Program-made: the position numbers and the translations under genes | Part shown: piece by piece, positions 54,416 to 63,717 of the stretch | Numbering within the stretch: position 1 is the first letter of the stretch | Layout: every line of letters starts with the position of its first letter | Assembly: GCA_031216915.1 (NCBI GenBank) | Contig: CM062296.1 | Coordinates: 661,603,838-661,667,837, forward strand | Length of the DNA: 64,000 nt | Direction of reading: 5' to 3' | DNA from: Pictodentalium vernedei | Taxonomy: Eukaryota > Mollusca > Scaphopoda > Dentaliida > Dentaliidae | Notes under the pieces: generated by a model | Database searches by the model: none | Seen by the model: only the letters and a program-made list of their open reading frames with translations | Told to the model about the DNA's origin: nothing

Positions 54416-54465
54416 ACAAGCCTTTTGTTTCCTGTTGGCGAAAGTCACGGTGTACAGGCACATAT

Positions 54466-54555
54466 TTGGGGGGGGGGGGGGGGGGGCAAATGGACCAAGT
54501 GGGGGGAAGCAAAGCGATCATTTTGAGGGGGGGGGGTCATTTTGAGGGGGGGGGA
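54466..54555. repeat. Poly-G runs, possible G-quadruplex
   Basis: Runs of about 20 G at 54467-54486 and of 9-10 G at 54526-54535 and 54546-54554, with ATCATTTTGAGG units between. Such runs can form G-quadruplexes; lengths may be unreliable in the assembly. Confidence 0.7.
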
Positions 54556-54577
54556 TCATTTTGTTGTGTTTTAAGTC

Positions 54578-54678
54578 GGATAATGAACTCGTGGTAAATC
54601 ATTCGGAGTTAGAAAACACTCGACCCTTCGGGTCTCGTGTTTTCTAACACCGAATGATTCACCACTCGTTCATTATCC
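54578..54678. repeat. Palindrome with CCCTTCGGG loop
   Basis: GGATAATGAACTCGTGG..GAAAACAC pairs with GTGTTTTC..CCACTCGTTCATTATCC. The loop CTCGACCCTTCGGGTCTCG is itself self-complementary. Loop character is like the 6.5-kb and 42-kb fold-backs. Confidence 0.88.
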
Positions 54679-54754
54679 CTTACGGAAACGACTACAACTC
54701 GTGTCTCAAGGTCTATCACATGAGAATTGCTTATCAGATTTGGCAACTACGTAG

Positions 54755-55066
54755 AGTTAAAACTAGAAGTCCTGTCACGAACTGTGCACTTATCTAGGCT
54801 TAATTGCGAGTAGGAATTGCGCGCAATTGCCATATCGACTGGCATCCAACGCACGGCAGTTTCTCCTGGTTACTCATAGCAAACACAGGCAATGTTTCTG
54901 CCAATGGACCTCCGGGTTACCCGGAGGTCCATTGACTGAAAGACTGCTTGTGCACAGATCATATGTACAGAATTTGATAGCCTTACTATGGTCATAACGC
55001 GTAGATTAACGCGCAGATCGACGTGCTATTTGTGCGCATTGCATGACAGGACTTCCAGTTTTAACT
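54755..55066. repeat. Long fold-back with inner palindrome
   Basis: Outer arms AGTTAAAACTAGAAGTCC (54755-54777) and GGACTTCCAGTTTTAACT (55044-55066) match at 22 of 23 positions. At the middle, CAATGGACCTCCGGGT pairs exactly with its complement (54902-54934). Confidence 0.75.
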
Positions 55067-55158
55067 GTATGCGACTAGAGGAAAGTAACGTGATTTAAAA
55101 TTTCCGAATTGTGTCAAGCCAGTGCGGAAGCGCACGGAGATACGTTTCGATATTATTG

Positions 55159-55230
55159 GTACAGAAAGGTCGCTGTGGACTGGTCACTGTCCACGGGTAG
55201 GCAGTATTTCCACGGACACGTTATATTTAC
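55159..55230 (+). mobile_element. tcC MITE fragment
   Basis: GTACAGAAAGGTCGCTGTGG..GTCCACGGGTAGGCAGTATT..CCACGGACACG matches one end of tcC. It stops where the L part of the K-L repeat begins. Confidence 0.7.
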
Positions 55231-55606
55231 GGTGCACAGCAAACAAAGCAAAGAGGAACGATAAAGATGAGAGAAACAGTTCATCAAAAAAGATGTGGGA
55301 TACAAGGTGGCTAAGACACTGTCACTGTTGTTGTTGTTTGTGATGGTATTCATGTGTGTGTGTGTGGGGGGGGGGGGGGGCGGTGGGTATGTGTGAGCAT
55401 GCCCAAGAAGGATGGGGCGGTTACAATTGTGCGGAAAATCGAAAATCAATATTACAGTCTCTAGCTGATAAGTAAATGAAAAACCGGAAAGAAATCGTGT
55501 AGACTGGTGCACGATAATTTACACGATCCAACAAAGAAGACATCACCAGTGAACTGGATACGATGAGGGGGTATCGAGCGTCCTTTCTGACATAGCGTTG
55601 CTATCA
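55231..55606 (-). repeat. L half of the interrupted K-L repeat
   Basis: Inverted match of 16250-16607: GGTGCACAGCAAACAAAG, GAGAAACAGTTCATC, GTGAGCATGCCCAAGAAGG, GGTATCGAGCGTCC, TGACATAGCGTTGCTATCA. It ends where the 2.35-kb insertion starts. Contains a G15 run at 55367-55382. Confidence 0.82.
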
Positions 55607-55949
55607 TAGTCCAGATGCCAAGACCAGATGTGAGGGTTAAGGTTCAACCCGACAGGTAGAAAATTTCCATTGATACCATGTCAAAGATAGCCACATACTG
55701 CAATATATCAGGGTGGATGTAGACTTGGGAAGTGAAGCAATTTTTTTTCAGCCAGTTTAGTACGTTTTAAGGCAAAAAAATGGCTAAAATCATGTCTTTG
55801 GACATTTTAAATGGAAGATATTCTCATATTTAAAACTAAATACTCTCAGTGTGGGCCAATTTAATGCAGTTAGATTAGATGAAAAACCTTCATTAATTGG
55901 AAATTATTGAGTTAATGATGAAATTTTTTGAAAAATTATCTATTTTTAG

Positions 55950-56846
55950 CCCAAATTTGTTACAAGATCCTCTCAAAGATGGACTGAGATGTTGTCATCT
56001 GATCACGAGGAAGCTGATTCCCGTATGTTTATACACGTGGCTCAAGCTGCTATTGATCTTCAAGTGTCACGTGTTGTTTTCTGGAGCGGCAGTTCAGATG
56101 TTTGTGCAAAGTATTTTCTTGAACTTGGCCTTCACGAACTCTATTTCATGACTGGCACTGGCAAGCAGTGACATTATATTCCTATCCACGATTGTGTTGC
56201 TGAATTGGGTGAAGACCTTTGTTTAGTCATACCAGCTGTACATACATTGAGTGGATGTGATGCAACCAGTGCATTCAGTTCTATTGGGAAGCTTAGGTGG
56301 TTTTAGACTCTCAAAGATAAGCCAGCTCTCATTCCAATTCTGGTGGAAATGGGTTACAATCCCACAGATGTTTCCAAGCAAGTTAAATCAGCATAGTGTC
56401 ATAGTGTCATGGTGTCATTGGTATATGCCAGGGAGAAATAGGAGTCTCTGGATGATTTGCGATATGAACTGTCTGCAAAAAAAACCCTGCGTAGCAATAA
56501 ATTATCCCCAACAATAGATGCATTTGAACTACATATACGTCGGGCAAATTTTCAAACATATATATGGACACATGATTCGGATCCATTCTTGAAGTTACCA
56601 TACCCACGCCTCAGTGGATGGGTTCTTGGCATAAAAGGGCGTCGTGTTCCTGAATTCATGACTCTCCCTCCTGCACCAAAAGCAGTTCTACAGCTAACAC
56701 AGTGCAAATGTTAATCTGACTGCAGCATAAAACGATGTCACTGCAGAAAAGAGGGTGTGTTGTGTACAGACGCATGTTGCTGCAGCAATGAGTTGTGTGA
56801 AAACAACTGCTTCAGAGAAAATGACGACAGTGATGATGATGATTAA
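55950..56846 (+). pseudogene. HEEAD..CXC-tail protein, five in-frame stops
   Basis: One reading frame runs from 55950 to a terminal TAA at 56844. In-frame stops lie at 56169 (TGA), 56304, 56394 and 56439 (TAG) and 56712 (TAA), but there are no frameshifts. In order: RWTEMLSSDHEEADSRMF; HVAQAAIDLQVSRVVFWSG; YIPIHDCVAELGEDLC; VHTLSGCDATSAFSSIGK; LIPILVEMGYNPTDVS; SLDDLRYELSAKKTLR; LSPTIDAFELHIRRANFQ; LPPAPKAVLQLTQCKC. A cysteine-rich CXC/tesmin-like tail follows (CSIKRCHCRKEGVLC, CTDACCCSN), then an acidic end. I recall related 'HEEADTR / GCDTTS' proteins with CXC tails as greatly expanded in marine invertebrate genomes. The acidic EEAD and GCD motifs recall PIN/XPG-type nucleases (inference). 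A TTTTTAG just before 55950 could be a splice acceptor, so a 5' exon may be missing. The gene is dead in this copy. Confidence 0.72.
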
Positions 56847-57168
56847 TTGTGTTCTTCTGTGTCCGTCAATTGCACATAATTGCCGTGACTTCAGTTGCTC
56901 ACCAAATGCAAAACTTTATGAAAATGGCCTATTCATTGGATGTACTTTACGATGGATGAGATACCCATCATAAACCCACATCAAATGGCTGGATCATCTA
57001 AATCATGCCCTCTTGTTTTAATAATCCAGTATAAGTTAATAGCAGTTCTGGGGGTTCTGGAAACGTGAACATTAATTTTGTTAATGGAAAATTATGAAAT
57101 GCAATTACCTCCCATTACAAAATATTTGTGAAATGTGGTTTTTCATACAAGACTTCCAGTTTAATTAA

Positions 57169-57409
57169 CCCTTTACCTAACATGAAAAGCAGACGACACT
57201 TGCAAAAAAATTCTTGAATAACTAATTTTTTCATTTTTTGTCTCAAAAACATAGGTTATGACCCCTCGTTGGAACGAGCTCGACGAGCTCGTTCCATCGA
57301 GGGGTCATAACCTATGTTTTTGAGACAAAAAATGAAAATATTTTGAAAATTAATTGACGATTTTTGAGAATAGCGCTGGCCGGTTTTGGCAGTTACGTTG
57401 GGTAAAGGG
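57169..57409 (+). mobile_element. pbA MITE inside the 2.35-kb unit
   Basis: Flanked by TTAA (57165-57168, 57410-57413). Canonical ends. Palindrome with G/C-type stem and one mismatch (CCATCGAGG). Inserted after the host unit, between its reading frame and right TIR. Confidence 0.95.
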
Positions 57410-57953
57410 TTAAAACTGATACCTGTGCTCTGAAATATTCCACCAGTGCATGGTGTACAATTTTGTCATTACTGATTGTCGCAGTACTCAGTTTCTGTAG
57501 GATACGGCATAAAAAAACCTTCTTTCCATGAGAAAATGTCAAGTCAGTTAAATTTTTCTCTAAGTTTTGGATATTTTATAGTTTTCTTACAATTTATGAT
57601 TTAAAATCTTAATATTTTTTATTCCTGTTGTCAGCTGTTATGAACTTTCTCTTATTTTGTTAGATAGATATTATATCTACCTCACTGTTAATGTTTTGCT
57701 GACCAGAAGTGCACTATCTTAATTTTATCCACATTTTGCTAACCCTCCCCTTAAAAATAGAAAGTCGATTTTCTAAACGGTGGTGCAATGAAAGTGATTT
57801 GTTTTCAAAACTGCACCACTTTGGAGTCATACATCCACCCGGAGTCAAAATTAGATATGTGAGGCCACAACATGGTGCAAGTGGAAATGTTCTACCTATC
57901 CGGTTGAACTAACTCCTAAAATAAGCCCCTTTTAAGACTTTGCATCTGGACTA

Positions 57954-58217
57954 ACAGCAAGAAGCCCCCAGAACAGATCAATTTTTTTTAAACTCTTTGT
58001 GGCACATATAAATAATATTTCGCCTACCATGAGTTTGGAAATAATGTACTAGTAGAAGAATCGATATGCGCGCTTCCAGTATATGTTAATGTTGGTAGTT
58101 GGGGCGAGTGGTGGTGGAATTGGCAGCATATGTGTGTGTGTGTGTCCCTTTCGGGTGTCCTAATCCACGGGTATCAGCTGATCAACCCTCTATAATTGAA
58201 CATATATTATTAGTTAC
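57954..58217 (-). repeat. K half of the interrupted K-L repeat
   Basis: Inverted match of 16009-16248: AGCAAGAAGCCCCCAGAAC, TCGCCTACCATGAG, GGAATTGGCAGCATATG, CACGGGTATCAGCTGATC. A GTGTGTGTGTGT tract replaces ACACACACA of the other copy. Confidence 0.82.
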
Positions 58218-58341
58218 AGTTTGTCGGTGGCCTAATATGGTATATATGGTGTCAGTTAATTTCAAATTGGACTCGCTATCGTCCAATATGAAATTAACTG
58301 ACACCATATATACCATATTAGGCCACCAACAAACTGTGTAA
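58214..58341. repeat. Palindrome, about 58-bp arms
   Basis: TTACAGTTTGTCGGTGGCC..CAGTTAATTTC pairs with its complement across an 8-base loop (TCGCTATC, 58273-58280). Only a few mismatches. Confidence 0.9.
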
Positions 58342-58351
58342 GGAATTAAAC

Positions 58352-58503
58352 AATAACATGATTTTGGAGGGCATTATGGTTCGTGAGCGACCCTGCATCG
58401 ATGTTGAACAGCCCGAGGGTTTATTAAAGGCCCGAGACGAAGTCGATGCAGGGCCGCTCACGAACCATTATGCCCGACAACAATCATGTTATTACTATTA
58501 TTA
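58352..58503. repeat. Palindrome, about 72-bp arms
   Basis: AATAACATGATTTTGG..GCATTATGGTTCGTGAGC pairs with GCTCACGAACCATTATGC..CATGTTATT. The inner part (CCTGCATCGA / TCGATGCAGG) is also paired, with GCCCGAGGG / GGCCCGAGAC in the loop. Starts 11 bp after the preceding palindrome ends. Confidence 0.9.
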
Positions 58504-59446
58504 CCACTACGTAATTTGTAATTTTACACATTTCCAAAATGATATCCCAGCAATCAAAAGATACAAAATTTAACAGGTGTTAATATAATATAATACTTAC
58601 CTGGGTTCGCGCGATAATGCTGAATGCATGAACTCCAAGATGATGAGGGGTTTTTACATTGTAGAAACTGATTAAATCGAGACGATGAGAGAGTTTTAAA
58701 AAATTCCGTCTTCCACTTCCAGCGAGGGAGGTAATGCACGCAATAAAGATGACGAATCAGTTGCCATGGAAAATGGCTACAACTGACAACATGGCCACGT
58801 GTCATTTGTTTCTGTTGCTGTCGATCAACAAGACCGCAACATGGCGAAAGCATCAACTTTTCCTTGCGAGTTCTCGCCTCATTTCTAAATTTTCAATTCT
58901 AAAAGACGTCACGTGACAAGACGGCCGATAATGAATTTTGTTTTCCATTAGCGGCCCTCCTATCACGTGACTACCGAGCAATAGAGGATATGATTGCCCG
59001 TTAAATCGACATTAATCCAGTAGGAAACGCCCTGCAAAGTGGTAATAATATATCTTACCGACTGTTGCATCGATGCACAGAACTAATAACAACAGCGATC
59101 AAAATTAAATGAGAGAATTCTCTCCCATAAATTGTAACAAGGTAAATTCATACATACCAAACAGTTTCATTTCGAAGGTAACATGACACACATCCACAGA
59201 ATATGAAGCCTTTTAAGTTGCCTAACCTGCCCTTCAGACCAAATATGGGCTTCCAACACTCAATCTTTCAACTTGAAGCGTTTATCGACTGCCGCCATTT
59301 CGAATAATCAATGAACAAAGGGGAGATTACCCATAGCTGTCAGCGTATATTGATGTTGACAGGCAGTATATGGGTTTTTTTTGCAGTCTGCATGTGACGT
59401 CTTTGAACGAATGAAATTTCCAGATACTTGTAGAAGGTAAAATATA
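58504..59446. other. No feature recognised
   Basis: Short frames (58554-58916) without motifs. Confidence 0.5.
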
Positions 59447-59725
59447 GTACAGTACGGCCGCCGTGGACTCGGCACTTTTTAGGGGTGGGCAATATTTCCA
59501 CGGACGCAATAATATTTGATTCCAAACACTAATTATAGGAATAATCCTCAAAAAATTAATTAATGAAGCACAGGGTACAACCTGGAATGAAGCACCGGGT
59601 ACAACCCGGTGCTTCTTTCATTAAAATTTTGCTGATGATGATTTTTATTACCTGCATGGGAAACGCATGTGTGGACATCACTGCCTACGCGAGGATGTCG
59701 ACCACTCCACGGCGACTGTACTGTA
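59447..59725 (-). mobile_element. tcC MITE, with duplicated central hairpin arm
   Basis: Starts TACAGTACGGCCGCCGTGG and ends CTCCACGGCGACTGTACTG. The central AAGCACCGGGTACAACCCGG hairpin is preceded by a second, imperfect copy (AAGCACAGGGTACAACCTGG), making this copy longer than the others. Confidence 0.85.
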
Positions 59726-61173
59726 ACTTTTCTGAAACAAGGCTTTGATATTCAACCCCGTGATCGTGATGCACTAATAAAAATAAAAACACCAACAGAG
59801 TGATGTGGTCACCTGGATAATACAGCAATGTCATCGCGAAAACAGAGAATATCGCTTTGATCGCGATCCGATTGAAATTCATTGTCTACTTTTCTATGCA
59901 AAACACTTTCGAAACTCACCTGTTGAATAAGACATGCGAAACACTGCATTTGGGTGCTTTTTGTGGTTCTTTTACTTGTTCAGGGTTGATTTTGCAATAT
60001 TGTGCTTATGAAATCGCGATCGACTGGTGTTATGGTATTGAGAACAGAGAGCAATCCTATCACGATGCGATCGAGAAAGAGAACGCTTTTGGGATCATTG
60101 TACTTTACCTCGGATTCTCTGAAAGGACATGTGAAGCCAGATGAAAGTTTTAGTTGTGTCCGTGTTGATCTCTCAAGATAGAGTTCCTTGGATCAATCCC
60201 TTGTAGGTTGATGTCTTGATTTTCTGACAACGTCGACTGTGTGGCGATGCTGTCTCAAAGCACCGTCTTATCGGATATGGACGTAAATGAATGTACTGCC
60301 TGAAGATCCCTACTTAGTTTTTGAGAAGACCAATGCTACAAAGTCGCCGGTACAGAGGTGAACCCATAAAAAATAAAGACATGCATCCAACGGCTGATGC
60401 TAATACGAGTTGCCTGACTTCTATGTCAATCCTTGATCACTGAATCATCTTACTCCCTAAAGTGGCCTCAAAATGCAGGTACTTGAGCGTTTCTGAAAAC
60501 GCATGTACCTATAAGTTCTTTTCCTTGCTATCCAAAGGTTTGGTGTGCTGTTATTCTAGTTCTAAAAGTAACTATAATATGCTGGTACCCATGGCTGGCG
60601 CTTGTAACTACCCGTGTACTGAGGAAATAATCTAATAGTTTCGCCCACAACCTACACTTTGCTGAACATAATGAGGCATCATTATTTCAAACTAGCGCGA
60701 GTGTGTCTTATGTCACATTTTACGGGAATCGACAGGAATCGATGTTTTTTATCAAGTCTTTGCTAATACGACGTTGTGCCAACTATTTTCCGGGCCGATA
60801 CAAAACGCCGAACAATACGTACGAACAGAGGGCTATTGATTTGACATTGGTAATTATGGGACAAGCCGTCGGTCGCCACTAATGCACGTATGCTACTCGA
60901 CAGCCAATATCCGCTGCAGAGATAAACTTTGTTCAGCTCGTCAAAATATCGATACAAACCGTATTATATGCAAGATTTATTTTTAGTCGACTATCTCTAT
61001 AACATATCTGAGGAATTTCCATCCCAAAAGGATTCTTATGTCTCAGAATTAACAGTACGGGAAAAGATTAGTTTTATAGCGAGCAATGTGACGCTTTCGT
61101 ACTAATAAAATATCAAATTTCACTGCATCGTTGCCATAAATGACAAATCATTCCCCGCTGTATCCTTCCGAGG
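59726..61173. other. No feature recognised
   Basis: Largest empty stretch of the window. A 95-codon frame at 59857-60144 is Cys-containing but unrecognised. No repeat partner noted. Confidence 0.5.
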
Positions 61174-61200
61174 CAGGGGTGTAGCCAGCAGGAGGGTCGC
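61174..61200 (+). mobile_element. Possible hAT-type terminus
   Basis: CAGGGGTGTAGCCAGCAGGA resembles hAT-type inverted ends (CAGGGGCGTAGC-like) and the end at 63001. No opposite end was found nearby, so it may be a truncated or chance match. Confidence 0.35.
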
Positions 61201-61229
61201 CCGCTCCCAATGCAACTCAAGGATGAGAA

Positions 61230-61460
61230 TGTCTGGCAACTAAAAAGACTAAAATTTTGTCCAGAGGCCAAAGATCAAGATGGAGAGGATTATGGGAGGG
61301 GATGACAAAGGTCAAGTTGGAGGGGATTATGGGAGGGGGTGACCCTCCCATAATCTCCTCCAACTTGACCTTTGGCCAAAATTTCAGTCTTTTTAGTTGC
61401 ATGCATTCTCACCCCTCCCATGATCCCCTCCAACTTGACATTTGGCCATCGGCGGTGGTT
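61230..61460. repeat. Nested inverted/direct repeat, GA/CT-rich
   Basis: GGTCAAGTTGGAGGGGATTA and its complement alternate: direct copies near 61263 and 61310, inverted near 61345 and 61415. Outer pieces AACTAAAAAGACTAAAATTT / AATTTCAGTCTTTTTAGTTG also pair. G- and C-run lengths vary. Confidence 0.75.
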
Positions 61461-61640
61461 TGGTGGGGGGGGGGGGGGGGGGGTTCGTAAAAAATCTTCT
61501 ATATTTGATATCAGCAGTGATCAAAGATTCCATCCTGAGTGAATGTACATCAAATTCAATGTAGGCATGTATTAGATTGCTGTGGAGAATATCGGCCGCA
61601 GACCTTTGGGATTTCTTTGGAGGGGGGGGGGGGAGGGGCA

Positions 61641-61884
61641 CAGTACGTCCGCCGTGGACTGGTCACTTTCCACGGGTGGGCAATATTTACACGGACACAA
61701 TAATATTAGATTACAAACACTAATTATAAGAATAATTATCAAAAAATTAATTAATGAAGCACCGGGTACAACCCGGTGCTTCATCAATTAAAATCTTGAT
61801 GATGATTTTTATTATCTGGTAAACGCATACGTGGACATCACTGTCCACGCGTGGATTATGACCAGTCCACGGCGATACACTGTA
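61641..61884 (-). mobile_element. tcC MITE, full length
   Basis: Starts CAGTACGTCCGCCGTGG and ends CAGTCCACGGCGATACACTGTA. The AGCACCGGGTACAACCCGGT hairpin is exact. Right end in parts: CAGTCCACGG, CGATACACTGTA. Confidence 0.87.
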
Positions 61885-62295
61885 CCAGAACATATTACGG
61901 TAAAAATGCCGTATAAATCTACATGTACTTATGGAAATCCCGACCTATATTTTGTTCGATTTTTGAACAAAACGAGGAATTGATATTTGGTTCATCTTCG
62001 TAATCCGAGAAGGCTGTTGATTTGTCATACAGAGTAGACAAATTAATCTATTTAACCTACATCTATAAGGCTGCAGGTTAATGAAATTAATTAGTTTACC
62101 TCAAAGATTGACTCTTCTTAGGCAAGGTGACTTTTGAAATGGAAGATGGCTTTTGGAAAAGCAGGAACTGAACAACTGAATGCGTTCGTTCTGAAAAAAA
62201 ACCCTTTGCTCCATTGTACGTGGACACGCCCCTTTAATTTTTCGTATGATGGAAAAACTTTGAGGAGTAACAGTCATCATTATTACCAGTAGATG
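61885..62295. other. No feature recognised
   Basis: No motif. Confidence 0.5.
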
Positions 62296-62428
62296 TACAC
62301 TCTAAAATCGGCTGGGTTGAAAATCAACCCAAATCAACAGGGTTGAGTGAATATGAACCAATTGGGTTCATATTCACTCAACCCAATTGATTTGGGTTGT
62401 TTTTTAACCTGACTGACTTTAAAGGGAT
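62296..62428. mobile_element. tcD MITE copy
   Basis: TACACTCTAAAATCGGCTGG at the left. The right end is decayed (GACTGACTTTAAAGGGATA). Core GAATATGAACCAATTGGG. Confidence 0.85.
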
Positions 62429-62494
62429 AAAGGCAACTTACAGTGTAAGTTTTGTACAATTTATGAAAGAATGCCAAATGACTCTTGTGCAGTA

Positions 62495-62735
62495 CAGTCG
62501 CCGTGGACTGGTCACGATCCACGCGTGGACAGTGATGTCCACGCATGAGTTTACCAGGTAATACAAATCATCATCAGCAAGATTGTAATAAATTAATCAC
62601 TGGGTTGTACCCGGTGCCTCATTAATTAATTGTTTGATGATTATTCCATTAATTAGTGTTTGGAAACTAATATTATTACGTCCGTGGAAATATTGCCCAC
62701 CCGTGGAAAGCGACCAATCCATGGCGGCCATACTG
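62495..62735 (+). mobile_element. tcC MITE with clear TA borders
   Basis: TA at 62493-62494 and 62736-62737. Left CAGTCGCCGTGGACTGG, right CCATGGCGGCCATACTG. The inner hairpin is degraded (ACTGGGTTGTACCCGGT). It lies between two tcD copies. Confidence 0.88.
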
Positions 62736-62817
62736 TAGCAAAACAAAATATCGATAAACAACTTACGGACTACCGACCTTTATCTTACGCTTCACCAGCT
62801 CACACAGATCATGAATG

Positions 62818-62949
62818 GACACTCTAAAATCAGTTGTTTAAAAATTAACACAGATCAACTGGGGTGAGTGTAAATGATCCCAATAGTGTTCATATTCATT
62901 CAACCCAGTTGATTTGGGTTGATTTTTACCCAACTGATTTTAGAGTGTA
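62818..62949. mobile_element. tcD MITE copy, diverged left half
   Basis: ACACTCTAAAATCAGTTG to CTGATTTTAGAGTGTA. The left arm has several changes while the right arm is near consensus. Confidence 0.85.
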
Positions 62950-63000
62950 AGCGGAATAACAGCGACTGTACTAAATCTTTCAATTACTGAAGTGTGCAAA

Positions 63001-63025
63001 CAGGGACGTGGCTAGAGGTTTCCGA

Positions 63026-63060
<35 letters not shown>

Positions 63061-63717
63061 AATTTCCAACTAGGGGGTGGGCGGGGAAAAACCCCTCCCG
63101 GTCCCTCCCGATAGTTGGAAATTCACTACCGAGAAACATTTTGAAAAAGAAGTCATGAAAGGGGGCATAAAATTGATTCTAGTAACGGAAATGCCAACAC
63201 ATTTATGATAGAATTATCAGGTTATTATTATTTGGTATTATTCTGGGAATTGAATATACATGTGCTAAACAAATGCTCAAGCTTAGAACTTTGAACAATT
63301 CACACTGTCCTACCATTAAATCAGATCTTATGCAGGAATGATCAATTTTCGATGTTTCATCATTTTGAAACTGTGAATGATGGAATTAACTCAAGATAAC
63401 GATTTTACATGATGCGATTTTCTTGAAGTGCATTTCGAGGATTTTATTTATTCCGATAAGTAAACGTACTATAGAAATTTCGTACCGATTGACATCATCC
63501 ATACTTATGAAGCTCGATATTTGCGTACACTGTAGTTTTAAATATTAACAGTTGGAATTTTTGCCGATTTGAAGCCGAGTTGGGCTTGTGGGAAGTAAAG
63601 GAGACATCAGCATCACCAAAGAAGCTCTGAAATCCAGATAGATGGAATTTCCAACTACTCATGACTTGCCCTCCGAATTTCCAACTATTTGTGTCGCCCC
63701 CCGTCGCCACGTCCCTG
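63001..63717. mobile_element. hAT-like non-autonomous element
   Basis: Twelve-base inverted ends CAGGGACGTGGC / GCCACGTCCCTG and an 8-bp flanking duplication TGTGCAAA (62993-63000) / TGTACAAA (63718-63725), one mismatch. Both features are diagnostic of hAT elements. AATTTCCAACTA blocks occur near both ends. A G27 tract lies at 63030-63056. An 84-codon minus-strand frame at 63495-63749 crosses the border and is not a transposase. Confidence 0.8.

Larger units (their letters stand above)
55607..57953 (+). mobile_element. 2.35-kb transposon-like unit with long TIRs
   Basis: Terminal inverted repeats: TAGTCCAGATGCCAAG at 55607 pairs with CTTTGCATCTGGACTA ending at 57953 (15 of 16). Further inward, GTTCAACCCGACAGGTAG / CTACCTATCCGGTTGAAC and GGGTGGATGTA / TACATCCACCC are also paired, giving imperfect TIRs of about 115-125 bp. 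Flanks TCA (55604-55606) and ACA (57954-57956) fit a 2-3 bp target duplication. Compared with 16009-16607, removing the unit restores a continuous K-L repeat of matching length. The interior holds the CXC-tailed reading frame and a later pbA MITE. Superfamily not established; a 3-bp duplication would be compatible with Academ-type and others. Confidence 0.8.

Noticed and set aside
54755..55066. MITE with defined target duplication
   Set aside because: Arms are clear but I could not find a matching flanking duplication, so it is left as a fold-back repeat.
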